Positions 52,182 to 60,671 are shown, numbered from the stretch's first letter. The stretch is 64,000 bases of DNA from Spirochaetales bacterium (GCA_017478205.1 JAFVDZ010000024.1:34584-98583), one strand, 5' to 3'. Numbers and translations are program-made. Notes: generated by a model from the sequence alone, not told the origin.

Positions 52182-52680
52182 TTCGCTTCCTCCTATTGTT
52201 CAGACTTTCCTTTATTATCGCTAAAATACTGGTAGAGTCCATGCAGTAGCACTTTATCAGCTCATGCTCTTCCATGATTTCCTTAAGTATATCTTCGTCC
52301 GAGAAGATATCGTCAATGAAATCTGTGTCTTCATATCGCCTGAGGATATTCTCGATCAAGAGAGTCCTTGAAGCATAGCAGTCCTGACAGGGCTCTATGC
52401 CCAAACTCTGATATGCATTCTCTATGTCTTTGCACTCTTTTGTCTTTGAGAAGCCGTCGAAGGTGACAATCGTTGCATTCTTCACATTGAAGGCAGGCAC
52501 AAGACAGGAGAGAGCTGCCTTGTCGTTCAGAAGCACAATGCACTTTCCGCATAATCTTCCTGTGCAGCTAGTTGAGAGGGATTTTATTTCCACATCCTCT
52601 CTCAAGAGCTCGGAAAGTGGTTTGTCAGAGCTTACATTGAGAGAAAGAGTCTTTCCGTCTACTACAAGTTCTACCTTCAT
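52150..52680 (-). CDS. Two-[2Fe-2S] iron-sulfur subunit of a molybdenum-hydroxylase-like enzyme
   Basis: A 176-aa CoxS/XdhC-type electron-transfer subunit. The plant-ferredoxin-like first domain has cysteines in STSCTGRLCGKC and ALSC (pattern C-x4-C-x2-C-x11-C). The helical second domain has PCQDC and CYC, the C-x2-C/C-x-C set for the second cluster. So all eight cluster ligands seem present, in contrast to the divergent large subunit. It sits between the large and FAD subunit genes, adjacent to one and overlapping the other, indicating a three-subunit complex. Confidence 0.85.
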   Translation of the reverse strand: MKVELVVDGKTLSLNVSSDKPLSELLREDVEIKSLSTSCTGRLCGKCIVLLNDKAALSCLVPAFNVKNATIVTFDGFSKTKECKDIENAYQSLGIEPCQDCYASRTLLIENILRRYEDTDFIDDIFSDEDILKEIMEEHELIKCYCMDSTSILAIIKESLNNRRKRNATVYRTKIS

Positions 52681-54645
52681 TTATCGCTCCTGGCTTTCAG
52701 CTACTTCCCTTGAAGAGATAGGGATAGATAGCTTGTTTGATCCGCAGCATTGCCTCATGGCACTAAAAAAGGCTGCCTGTACAAGACCGCTGACTGTCTG
52801 CTCCATACCACATAGGCCATCGATATTGCTACTATCGATATTGATATCGACATTGAATGGGTGCTTGAGGTCCTTCGATAGCTCAGCTCCAGAAAAGTGC
52901 AGAGCATCTATGATTTCATGCTTGAGACGAGATTCCATCTCCTTTTTGTCGAATAGAGACCCGACAACTATATTTGCCCAGACATTCCTGACAACAGGAT
53001 TGAATGTGATGTCGTCTGTATACACTTCTACGATGATGGCCATGGAGCCTCTGTTCTCAAATTCGCAAGGGTTCTTCTTGTCATCGACATCGAATGTGAG
53101 TGAAAGAGGTGGCTCATGAGTCTTCGCCTGTCTCAAAAGCTTTCGGCAGCTGCTCATGACCTGCCTTGGCAATCTTCCATTGATTCTGCTCAAGATATCA
53201 GGGCCACTGCTGACAGAGCTGGTATCACTTTCAAACAAGATTACATCTCCATCCTCATGAAATCTCATCTCATTAGAGATAATCTCCTTCAAGAGATATC
53301 CCTTTTGACCCTTTGCAGGGAAGGAGACGCTGAGTGTGATGTTGTTCTTTGTTGTATAGTTCAACCTTGCGCTATATTTTGTCATCTTCGCAAGAGTTGT
53401 GGAGATACCGGAAATTCCGACACCGACAGCAAGCCCAATGCCTCTAGAGAAGTCAAGAAGCGACATATTGCCCTTCTGAAGGTGATATGATGGCCACTTT
53501 CTTCTATATTCACTTTTCTCCAGTATATCTTTATACAGTTCCTTCATTGGAGAGAGTTCGATTGCAGGAAGATAATCTGTGAATTTTCTTTTTCCTGTGA
53601 GGTTACGGTTTCTCCAAGTAAGAGGAGAGACCTTGAACATGTCTGCAATATAGTCGATATGAGCCTCGGAGGAAGCTAATGCAACAGAGTAGCCCATAGA
53701 ACCACAGGAAAATGATGGTAACAGATTAGACCTTGTAATGTTTACTTTGGCTGAAAAACTCTGAAGCTCATAGTTTGGGATGAGGCCTGTAATTGCCTGT
53801 CTTTGATACTCTTCAGGTGCAAAGAGGAAGGCTCCGAGCTCAGCTGTCATGCTCACTTCTTCCCTAATTGGTTTTGAATCAAGGTTGCACCAGGTTGTCC
53901 TCTTTACAGTTACTTCTGGGCTTCTGTTGAGCAAGGTGCTTCTGAGTTCAACGGTTGTATTCATCTTCAATGCCGCAATGGCAGTAATTGCTGCAAGTTG
54001 AGCAGGGAAGATAGCATATTCATCATAGTGAGAGAGACACTCTAATGTGTGGACGAAGATGTTCTTTTTCTGGTATCCCGTTGCTGAAGCGACAGTATCC
54101 TTTACCAGATCTGGCCATCTGCAAGGAAGTTCTACATGAAGACGCTCATCCTTTTCCCATGCGATACAGCTGATCATCTTGAAGTTGTCGATTTCCTTGG
54201 ATTTGGAAACAAACGTAGATTCGATCTTCTTCAGCTCGTCGCTTTCTTCACTATGTTCTTCTATATTTTTCTGGTTCGACCATGACAGTGTGAGTTCTTC
54301 CGGCTCCGAGCAGGTCTCAAGGTCCAATTCCCTTTGTTCTGTTTTCTTCGTTTCAAGCTTTATCTCTTTGGCAGCAAGCAGCACTGTCTCATAGTCTGGC
54401 CCTATCATGGCAACAAGGGGCTGGCCCTTGTAGCTTATGGTATCCTTTGCAAGGAGAGGCATGGAGCCAGAAAGAATTTTGATAATGTTCTCTCCCGGGA
54501 TATCCTGCCAGGTTATAGGTGTGCAATGGCTATTTTCTGGCGTTTCAAGAGAAATGATATCTTCCTCTGCTGTTTCAGACAGAATGAGAGTGCCACAACA
54601 TCTTTGATTCACGCCTGCATAACTGTTGTTTATATTGTCTGCCAT
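52681..54645 (-). CDS. Divergent molybdopterin-binding subunit of a xanthine-dehydrogenase-like enzyme
   Basis: Large subunit (654 aa, against about 750-780 usually) of a CoxL/XdhA-type complex, assigned mainly from its neighbours and weak overall layout. The region equivalent to the GGGFGGK pterin loop reads TLECLSHYDEYAIFPAQLA (about 200-216), the GAYRGFG-PQ region reads PSFSCGSMGYSVALASSEAH (about 310-330), and the C-terminal active-site GVGE region may be DGLCGMEQ (about 615-622). Key glycines and the arginine are thus missing. It may bind a different cofactor or be inactive. The frame opens at 54699; ATG 54645 (MADNINN) lies 9 nt behind an extended -10-like TGTGATAAT. First gene of its operon. 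Confidence 0.65.
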   Translation of the reverse strand: MADNINNSYAGVNQRCCGTLILSETAEEDIISLETPENSHCTPITWQDIPGENIIKILSGSMPLLAKDTISYKGQPLVAMIGPDYETVLLAAKEIKLETKKTEQRELDLETCSEPEELTLSWSNQKNIEEHSEESDELKKIESTFVSKSKEIDNFKMISCIAWEKDERLHVELPCRWPDLVKDTVASATGYQKKNIFVHTLECLSHYDEYAIFPAQLAAITAIAALKMNTTVELRSTLLNRSPEVTVKRTTWCNLDSKPIREEVSMTAELGAFLFAPEEYQRQAITGLIPNYELQSFSAKVNITRSNLLPSFSCGSMGYSVALASSEAHIDYIADMFKVSPLTWRNRNLTGKRKFTDYLPAIELSPMKELYKDILEKSEYRRKWPSYHLQKGNMSLLDFSRGIGLAVGVGISGISTTLAKMTKYSARLNYTTKNNITLSVSFPAKGQKGYLLKEIISNEMRFHEDGDVILFESDTSSVSSGPDILSRINGRLPRQVMSSCRKLLRQAKTHEPPLSLTFDVDDKKNPCEFENRGSMAIIVEVYTDDITFNPVVRNVWANIVVGSLFDKKEMESRLKHEIIDALHFSGAELSKDLKHPFNVDINIDSSNIDGLCGMEQTVSGLVQAAFFSAMRQCCGSNKLSIPISSREVAESQER

Positions 54646-54692
54646 GGAAAAAAGATTATCACAACGCTTTTGGCTAAGCAAGGCGAATAGGT

Positions 54693-54720
54693 TTCTCAAA
54701 CAGGTCAGAAAGGTTATAAT
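54693..54720 (+). promoter_or_regulatory. Predicted leaderless ligA promoter
   Basis: Consensus TATAAT (54715-54720) ends 6 nt before the ligA ATG, with a weak TTCTCA (54693-54698) 16 nt upstream. No Shine-Dalgarno at usable spacing. Confidence 0.5.
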
Positions 54721-54726
54721 CTAGGT

Positions 54727-56814
54727 ATGGAAGTGAAAGAAAGAATTGACAGTCTCATAGATGAGCTGGTCAGATTGCAGAAGGCCTATTATATAGATGG
54801 TGCTCCACTAGTGAGCGATTTGGAATATGATGCACTTTTCGATGAACTTGTGAAGCTTGAAAACGAGCATCCAGAGCTTGTCAGAAGTGATTCTCCGACC
54901 AAGAGAGTAGGTAGCGATCTTACTAGTGACTTTCCAGAAGTCGAGCACACGATACCTGTCCTTTCTCTTGATAAGGCATATACAGCAGAAGCAGTCCTCG
55001 ACTGGATGAGCAAGAGCGAAGCCAAGGCATCAGGTAATCTTTCTTTTGCAGAAGAAGAGAAGATCGATGGAATATCGATGGTCCTCTATTACGAGGATGG
55101 TTATCTTGCAAGGGCTGTGACCAGAGGAAATGGTCATGTCGGCAATGATGTTACTTCGAATATAATGACAATCCATTCTGTCCCTCTGCGTCTTCCTGAG
55201 GCCATAAACATAGCTGTCAGGGGAGAAGTCTATCTTCCTAAAGCTGATTTTGAAAAATTGAAGGACAGATATCCTTTGATCGCGAATCCAAGGAATCTGG
55301 CAGCAGGTACAGTAAGAAGACAGAAATCGAGTGAAGCTGCAGAGGTTCCTTTGGATATCTTCATCTATGAAGGATTCTGGGAAGAGGGAGCTGCTCCAGC
55401 TGACCACATCGAAAATCTTTCAAGACTCAAGAAGCTGGGTTTCAGGATAAATCCACATCTTGCACTCTTCTCAGCCTCCCGAGAGGAAGCACAAAGGAGG
55501 CTTGAAGAAGCAGGTCTTGAAGGTGAAGGCCACTCCTTTAATGAGCTTGGGGAATACCTTGAGAAGGTGACAGAGAGAAGAGAAAGTCTCCCATATGAAA
55601 TCGATGGTATGGTCACAAAGGTCTGTGAGATGAGTGTCCGCGAGGCCTTTGGGTACACAGAGCACCATCCTAGATGGGCAATTGCATATAAATTCGAATC
55701 CCCACAGGCCCAGACGAAGGTTGTAGGAGTAACAGTCCAGGTTGGACGAACTGGAAGAATTACTCCTGTTGCCGAGCTCGAGGCTGTAAAGCTCGGTGGC
55801 TCTACAGTCAGGAGAGCAACGCTCCATAACCAGGAGTATATCGATACTCTTGAGCTTTCGATCGGGGATACTGTCTCTGTTGTAAAGCGGGGTGATGTAA
55901 TTCCTGCAGTCGAAGAGGTCATAGAGAAGAATGAGATTGGAAACGGTACCTTTGTAATTCCACCTCTCTGTCCTTCCTGTGGCTCTGTACTTGAAAAGAA
56001 GGGCGCACACCTTTTCTGTGAAAACAGAAGCTGTCCAGACCAGATTCTTGGCCGAATCTCATTCTTTACTGCCAGAGATCAGATGGATATGGAAAGCATC
56101 GGACCAAAGGCTGTCCAACTTCTAGTTGAGAATAAGCTAGTTGAGGATATTCCAGATCTCTATACCTGTGATTTCGATCGCCTTGTAGGAGTAAAGGGTG
56201 TCGGAGATAAGACAATAGAACAATTTAAAAGTGCAGTAAAGGAAAGTCTTAACAGACCTTTCCATACTGTGCTTGCAAGCCTTGGTCTTCCTGAGGTCGG
56301 TTCAAAGGGTGCGGAAATATTGGTAAAGGGTGGTTTTGATAGCATCGACAAGCTGCTTGATGCCTCAAGAAGAAACGACATCGAAGCCTTTACCAGAATT
56401 CCTCAGGTGGGTGAGCAATCTGCACTGCTTATCATAAATGCCTTGCAAGATCCTGTGATGATAGAAAGGATCGAGAAGCTGAAGGCAGCCGGTCTTCAGT
56501 TTGTCGAGATAAAGGAAGAGAACAACGAGGAGCAGATATTCTCAGATCAGGTATGGTGTGTGACAGGCTCCTTTGATAACTTCAACCCTAGAGGACTTGC
56601 CATGAAGGAAGTAGAGAAGAGAGGAGGTAGGAGTGTATCTTCTATAACTGGCAAGACTACTCATCTTCTAGTTGGCAAAGGTGGTGGCAGCAAGAGAGCT
56701 CAGGCTGAGAAGCTGGGTGTTACAATAGTAACCGAAGAGGAATTCCTTAAGTTGCTTGGAAAAGAAAACGATATAAAAGAAACAAAAATGGACATTCAAC
56801 TGGAACTCTTTTGA
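54727..56814 (+). CDS. ligA: NAD-dependent DNA ligase
   Basis: Seals nicks in replication and repair using NAD+. The 695-aa protein is full length: domain Ia (1-65, the NAD-binding YxLSDxEYD-like region with DLEYDALFDEL), adenylation domain with nucleophile Lys112 in EEKIDG, RGNGHVGNDVT, the OB fold (WAIAYKFES, VQVGRTG), the four-cysteine zinc finger (CPSCGS, CENRSC), helix-hairpin-helix repeats (about 480-590) and a C-terminal BRCT domain (about 605-680). It diverges from the molybdoenzyme-like operon and stands 53 nt ahead of the aminotransferase gene. Confidence 0.97.
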   Translation: MEVKERIDSLIDELVRLQKAYYIDGAPLVSDLEYDALFDELVKLENEHPELVRSDSPTKRVGSDLTSDFPEVEHTIPVLSLDKAYTAEAVLDWMSKSEAKASGNLSFAEEEKIDGISMVLYYEDGYLARAVTRGNGHVGNDVTSNIMTIHSVPLRLPEAINIAVRGEVYLPKADFEKLKDRYPLIANPRNLAAGTVRRQKSSEAAEVPLDIFIYEGFWEEGAAPADHIENLSRLKKLGFRINPHLALFSASREEAQRRLEEAGLEGEGHSFNELGEYLEKVTERRESLPYEIDGMVTKVCEMSVREAFGYTEHHPRWAIAYKFESPQAQTKVVGVTVQVGRTGRITPVAELEAVKLGGSTVRRATLHNQEYIDTLELSIGDTVSVVKRGDVIPAVEEVIEKNEIGNGTFVIPPLCPSCGSVLEKKGAHLFCENRSCPDQILGRISFFTARDQMDMESIGPKAVQLLVENKLVEDIPDLYTCDFDRLVGVKGVGDKTIEQFKSAVKESLNRPFHTVLASLGLPEVGSKGAEILVKGGFDSIDKLLDASRRNDIEAFTRIPQVGEQSALLIINALQDPVMIERIEKLKAAGLQFVEIKEENNEEQIFSDQVWCVTGSFDNFNPRGLAMKEVEKRGGRSVSSITGKTTHLLVGKGGGSKRAQAEKLGVTIVTEEEFLKLLGKENDIKETKMDIQLELF

Positions 56815-56867
56815 TGACATGATGTGCTCAAAATCTGTATCATGATATCGAATATAAGGAGACAGCA

Positions 56868-58172
56868 ATGCTAGACAGACTTGCAATTGAACTCAATGAA
56901 ATACTCGATAGCTCGGTAGCGGGCGCTTTCCTCTCTTCCTTTGGAAGAAGGATTTTCTTCCCAAAGGGTATAGTTGCACAGTCGGCCGAAGCCGGCGCAA
57001 AAGCCAAAAGGTACAATGCAACTGTAGGCCTTGCCAAGAGCAAGGGACAGCCAATGCACCTTAGTGACATCTACGGCTACTTCAAGGAAGGGCTTTTACA
57101 GCCAAGTGATATCTTCTCCTATGCACCAGGTGGTGGAGACAAGGAACTGAGAAGTGTCTGGAAAGAGGAGATGATAAAGAAGAACCCAACTCTTGAAGGA
57201 AAGCTCACAAGCCTTCCTATGGTAACAGGGGGTCTAACTCATACGATCAGCACAGTAGCAAATCTCTTCTTTGATGAGGGTGATGAAATCGTCTGCCCAG
57301 ATCTCTTCTGGGACAACTATGAACTCATCTTTGTCCATGCGAAAAATGGTTCTCTGAAGTTCTTCACTTTCTATGATGAGAACAAACACTTCAATGTTGA
57401 AGGAATGAGGAAGGCTCTGTTGGATTGCAAGGGGAACACAGCAAGAATTATTCTCAACTTCCCAAACAACCCAACAGGATATACTCCATCCAAGACAGAG
57501 ATGATGAAGATAAGGGATGCCATCGTTGAGGTTGCAGAAAGCGGAAAGAAGGTAATGGTTCTTTCTGATGATGCATACTTTGGCCTCTTCTTTGAAGAAG
57601 AGACTGAGAAGGAATCTCTCTTTTCCTTCCTTGCAGATGCTCATGAGAACATCTTCGCTATCAAGGGCGATGCAGCCACAAAGGAAGAGATGGTGTGGGG
57701 CTTCAGAGTTGGCTTCATCACATATGCATCAAAGGGCTTTACTGAAAAGCATATCGATGCGCTTAACAGCAAGACTCTGGGGGCTATCAGATGCTCAGTT
57801 AGCAACTGTGACCGCCCAGGCCAGAGCCTTATCTTGAAAGCGATCAAGGAAGGCAAGAGCTATCAAGAGGATAAGGACAAGACCTTCAAGGAGATGGAAG
57901 CAAGATACAGGATCCTCAAGAAGGAGCTTGAAAAGTATCAAGATTCGAAGCTTTTGAAGCCATACCCATTCAATTCAGGCTATTTCATGGCCTTCGATAC
58001 AATGGGAAGGAGCGCAGAAGAGCTCAGAGTCTATCTCCTCGAAAAGTACAGTGTCGGTGCAATCAACATAATGGACAGAACGCTTCGCCTTGCCTACTGC
58101 TCTGTCGAGCAGGAGAACATCAGCGAGCTTGTTGCTCTGGTATATTCAGCAGCAGAGGAAATATGGACCTGA
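56868..58172 (+). CDS. PLP-dependent aminotransferase, class I/II fold
   Basis: Fold-type I aminotransferase of 434 aa. Marks: VTGGLTHTI (phosphate-binding turn), NFPNNPTGY (PLP-contacting motif), LSDDAYFGLFF (Asp and Tyr contacting the ring), and AIKGDAATKEEMVWGFRVGF (about 265-285) with the Schiff-base lysine and the substrate-carboxylate Arg near its end. The DAATKE-x-x-WGFRVGF form is atypical compared with the usual SK-x-x-x-x-G-x-R-x-G, marking a particular subgroup whose substrate I cannot name. It begins an operon with a ModE-like gene (10-nt overlap) and pfk. An AAGGAG ribosome site lies at 56858-56863. Confidence 0.88.
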   Translation: MLDRLAIELNEILDSSVAGAFLSSFGRRIFFPKGIVAQSAEAGAKAKRYNATVGLAKSKGQPMHLSDIYGYFKEGLLQPSDIFSYAPGGGDKELRSVWKEEMIKKNPTLEGKLTSLPMVTGGLTHTISTVANLFFDEGDEIVCPDLFWDNYELIFVHAKNGSLKFFTFYDENKHFNVEGMRKALLDCKGNTARIILNFPNNPTGYTPSKTEMMKIRDAIVEVAESGKKVMVLSDDAYFGLFFEEETEKESLFSFLADAHENIFAIKGDAATKEEMVWGFRVGFITYASKGFTEKHIDALNSKTLGAIRCSVSNCDRPGQSLILKAIKEGKSYQEDKDKTFKEMEARYRILKKELEKYQDSKLLKPYPFNSGYFMAFDTMGRSAEELRVYLLEKYSVGAINIMDRTLRLAYCSVEQENISELVALVYSAAEEIWT

Positions 58173-58528
58173 AGGTAAAGCTCTATCTCGTAGACGAAGA
58201 GGGTGAGAAATTCATGGGAATTGGCGTGATGTGGCTCCTTGAAGAGCTCTCGCGCTGTGGCTCTCTTCGTCAGGCTGCCTATAATATGGACATCTCATAC
58301 TCGAAGGCTCTCTTGATGATAAACCGCCTTGAGAAGCACTTGGGCAAGAGTGTCATAGAGCGAAAGAAAGGTGGCCAGGATAGAGGCGGTGCCGTTCTGA
58401 GTACATTTGGAAAGCGATTTGTAAATCTTTATAACTCATTTCAGGATGAGGCCAAAAAGCGAACAGAAGAGCCCTTCAGAGAATTTGTAAGGAGCCTTGA
58501 TATACTTTTGGAGGATGGTGATGAGTGA
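58163..58528 (+). CDS. ModE-like winged-helix DNA-binding protein
   Basis: A 121-aa protein consisting of the N-terminal LysR-like winged helix of ModE (ELSRCGSLRQAAYNMDISYSKALLMINRLEKHLGKSVIERKKGG) without the molybdate-binding MOP domains. Such short ModE-type proteins often accompany molybdenum enzymes, and a molybdenum-hydroxylase-like operon lies 3.5 kb upstream. Here, however, the gene overlaps an aminotransferase (10 nt) and phosphofructokinase (8 nt), so its control target may be metabolic. Ligand sensing is not evident. Confidence 0.82.
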   Translation: MDLKVKLYLVDEEGEKFMGIGVMWLLEELSRCGSLRQAAYNMDISYSKALLMINRLEKHLGKSVIERKKGGQDRGGAVLSTFGKRFVNLYNSFQDEAKKRTEEPFREFVRSLDILLEDGDE

Positions 58529-59846
58529 GACTTTGGATTTTAACGTCGACAAGTTAGGTGAAGCAAAGCTTGTATCTCCAATCGATATGCGAGTTGAGAG
58601 CCTAGACGGTTTCGTGCACTATGTTTCTGATGATGATCGGGTGCTTTTCTCTGTCAAGACCAAGGTGGACAAGGATGGAAAGCGTGTTCCTGAAATAAGC
58701 GAGACGATGGAACTTGCGGGTCCTAGAGAGAAGATCTATTTCAACCCTCAGCATGTGCATGTTGCAATTGTGACCTGTGGTGGTATCTGCCCGGGACTGA
58801 ATAATGTAATTAGAGCAGTAGTGAGATGCTTCTGGTATCGCTATGGTGTCAGAAGGATCTCAGGTGTCCAGTATGGCTACAATGGCCTGCTTGAAGACTC
58901 TTCATATCCTTTCATCCAATTGAATCCTGACCTTGTTGATGACATTCAAGAGAAGGGTGGCACGATCTTGGGATCCTCAAGAGGTGGTGGAAACAGGACA
59001 GAGGAGATCGTCGATACTCTAGAGAGGAATAATATAAACATCCTGATCTGTATCGGCGGAGATGGAACACTCAAGGGTGCGAATGCTATTGGTCTTGAAA
59101 TCAAGAAGCGGGGTCTCAAGATTGCTGTTGTTGGAGTTCCAAAGACAATAGATAACGATCTGTCTTTTATCGACTCTTCCTTTGGCTTCGATACTGCCAC
59201 ACAGGTGGCTGCAGGAATTGTGCGTGGTGCACACGTCGAAGCAAGGAACGCGATGAATGGTATTGGACTTGTAAAGGTCATGGGAAGAGAGTCTGGCTTT
59301 ATTGCTGCTCACACAACTCTTGCTCAGTCAGATGTAAACTTCTGCCTGATCCCTGAATCTCCATTCGACCTCGAAGGAGAGAATGGTTTCCTTGTCCATC
59401 TCAAGAAGAGGATTATCGATAGAGGACACGCTGTAATACTGGTTGCAGAAGGATCTGGACAAGAGTTCATTCCTTCAACGGGTGAAGTTGATGCAAGTGG
59501 CAATGTAAAGATGAATGATATAGGAGTCTTCCTGAAGGAGAAAATCAAGGATTACTTCAAGAAGGAAGACATAAAGGTTTCTGTCAAATACATCGACCCT
59601 TCATATATTATTCGCTCATCACCTGCCAACAGCTATGACAGCATCTACTGTGCTCGCCTTGGCGCGCACGCAGTACATGCTGCAATGAGTGGAAAGACCA
59701 TGTGTCTTGTCAGTCGAGTGAATACCAAGTTCGTTTATTTGCCGATAAGACAGGCAGTATCGAAACGAAACCATGTCGATGTGAAGGGCTCTCTCTGGCG
59801 CGATGTGCTTGAGAACACAAGACAACCTTTCTCGATGAAGAACTAA
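58521..59846 (+). CDS. 6-phosphofructokinase, trypanosome-like clade (PPi- or ATP-dependent)
   Basis: Phosphorylates fructose 6-phosphate in glycolysis. The 441-aa protein is longer than E. coli PfkA and matches the spirochaete/trypanosome group. Motifs: TCGGICPGLNNVIR, SSRGGG, IGGDGTLKGA (about 180), GVPKTIDNDL (about 206), MGRESGFIA and IPESPFDLEG. The phosphoryl-donor positions read Gly in GGDG and Lys in PKTIDND. Strict PPi enzymes have Asp plus Lys and classical ATP enzymes Gly plus Gly; the Gly/Lys pair occurs in ATP-using trypanosomal enzymes, so the donor is ambiguous. GGAGG (58510-58514) places the start at ATG 58521, overlapping the ModE-like gene by 8 nt. Confidence 0.92.
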   Translation: MSETLDFNVDKLGEAKLVSPIDMRVESLDGFVHYVSDDDRVLFSVKTKVDKDGKRVPEISETMELAGPREKIYFNPQHVHVAIVTCGGICPGLNNVIRAVVRCFWYRYGVRRISGVQYGYNGLLEDSSYPFIQLNPDLVDDIQEKGGTILGSSRGGGNRTEEIVDTLERNNINILICIGGDGTLKGANAIGLEIKKRGLKIAVVGVPKTIDNDLSFIDSSFGFDTATQVAAGIVRGAHVEARNAMNGIGLVKVMGRESGFIAAHTTLAQSDVNFCLIPESPFDLEGENGFLVHLKKRIIDRGHAVILVAEGSGQEFIPSTGEVDASGNVKMNDIGVFLKEKIKDYFKKEDIKVSVKYIDPSYIIRSSPANSYDSIYCARLGAHAVHAAMSGKTMCLVSRVNTKFVYLPIRQAVSKRNHVDVKGSLWRDVLENTRQPFSMKN

Positions 59847-59851
59847 AGCAA

Positions 59852-59888
59852 AAGGAAGCTGTCAGAGATGGTGGCTTCCTTCTTTTTT
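59852..59888 (+). terminator. Intrinsic terminator of the aminotransferase-pfk operon
   Basis: AAGGAAGC (59852-59859) pairs with GCTTCCTT (59874-59881), followed by a T-rich tract to 59888. Confidence 0.85.
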
Positions 59889-60009
59889 ATGTCATAGGTT
59901 TGATAAGAGTTATTGCGTCATTTTTTGCTGAATATCAAAGGTTTTTGACATGGCGAAAACATATTTGAATAAAAAATAAAAATCTGTATACAAATTTTTA
60001 AAAAAAGTA

Positions 60010-60038
60010 TTGCAATTAATTTTGTATTAAAGTATTGT
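60010..60038 (+). promoter_or_regulatory. Predicted promoter of the candidate small RNA
   Basis: TTGCAA (60010-60015), 17-nt spacer, TATTGT (60033-60038). Each box matches consensus at four of six positions. The expected start, about 7 nt downstream, is A60045, the first base of a perfect hairpin. Confidence 0.5.
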
Positions 60039-60044
60039 ACAGCC

Positions 60045-60134
60045 ATCAGGAAGAAAAATTCCTGATTAAATAAATTTACCTCCTTTTGTTCCCCACTACG
60101 GTTTACCTCCTTTTTCCCGTCTGTGGGGTTTTTT
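60045..60134 (+). ncRNA. Candidate trans-acting small RNA with two anti-Shine-Dalgarno motifs
   Basis: About 90 nt with a promoter in front and a terminator behind and no reading frame. The 5' end is a perfect hairpin, ATCAGGAA-GAAAAA-TTCCTGAT (60045-60066). A single-stranded stretch contains TTTACCTCCTTTT (60075-60087). The terminator hairpin pairs CCCCAC (60091-60096) with GTGGGG (60123-60128) and ACGG (60098-60101) with CCGT (60117-60120), ends in six Ts (60129-60134), and shows the same 13-mer in its loop (60102-60114). ACCTCC is the anti-Shine-Dalgarno core, so the RNA could block ribosome binding by pairing with AAGGAGGT-type sites. Several lie in this window: the TAXI receptor (8-nt match), the WYL regulator (8), nifJ and pepP (7). 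Expression is not shown. Confidence 0.55.
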
Positions 60135-60135
60135 A

Positions 60136-60671
60136 TTTCTCCTGGAAACGAAATCCTATCTAGCTGTGAATAATGAAAAACAAGATACTGATAAACATAT
60201 CTAATATGTTTAGATGTAAGGATTTCCTTGAGAGATAAGCGTTGTTGAAATAACTGAGAGAAACATGACAGGTTATAAAGCACTTCGTCTTTCCTGATAT
60301 CAAGATATATCTTTCTTTCATGATATTGGTGTTCTTTTCTTTTTATCCAATTTGCTGTGTTAACTCACCTGAGTCATGTTCTGGGTATGGAAAGGATCTC
60401 TCATAACATTTTCAAGTAAATTCTTTGCTGAAAAGATTTCAGAAATGAGTTTTTGATACCTAGATATCAGAGAGAATATAGCTCTTTCGGGTTTATCATA
60501 ATTAAAAGATGGCTTAGGTATATCTAGTAATCCTAAGTCATAAGTATCGATTTTTCTTATTGTTTGGGTTTTACAGATAAAAACTTATGTTTTTCCTTTC
60601 TTAAGTTGGTATGTTGGAGCGTTTATATAGCTTGAGAGAGTTGGTTCTATCTTTATGCATGATGAAAAAAA
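60136..60671. other. Gene-poor stretch after the candidate small RNA
   Basis: About 535 bp of AT-rich sequence. A 121-codon frame on the minus strand (59918-60283) spans the small-RNA element, has no ribosome site and looks like chance. I see no repeat, tRNA or recognisable remnant. Confidence 0.4.

Noticed and set aside
60180..60245. Imperfect palindromes such as ATCTAA-TATGT-TTAGAT as regulatory sites
   Set aside because: Short arms in AT-rich sequence are expected by chance, and no adjacent gene start makes use of them.
59918..60283. 121-codon minus-strand frame in the gap after pfk
   Set aside because: It has no ribosome site or promoter, its composition is low-complexity and hydrophobic-aromatic, and it lies antisense to the better-supported small-RNA element with its hairpins and terminator.
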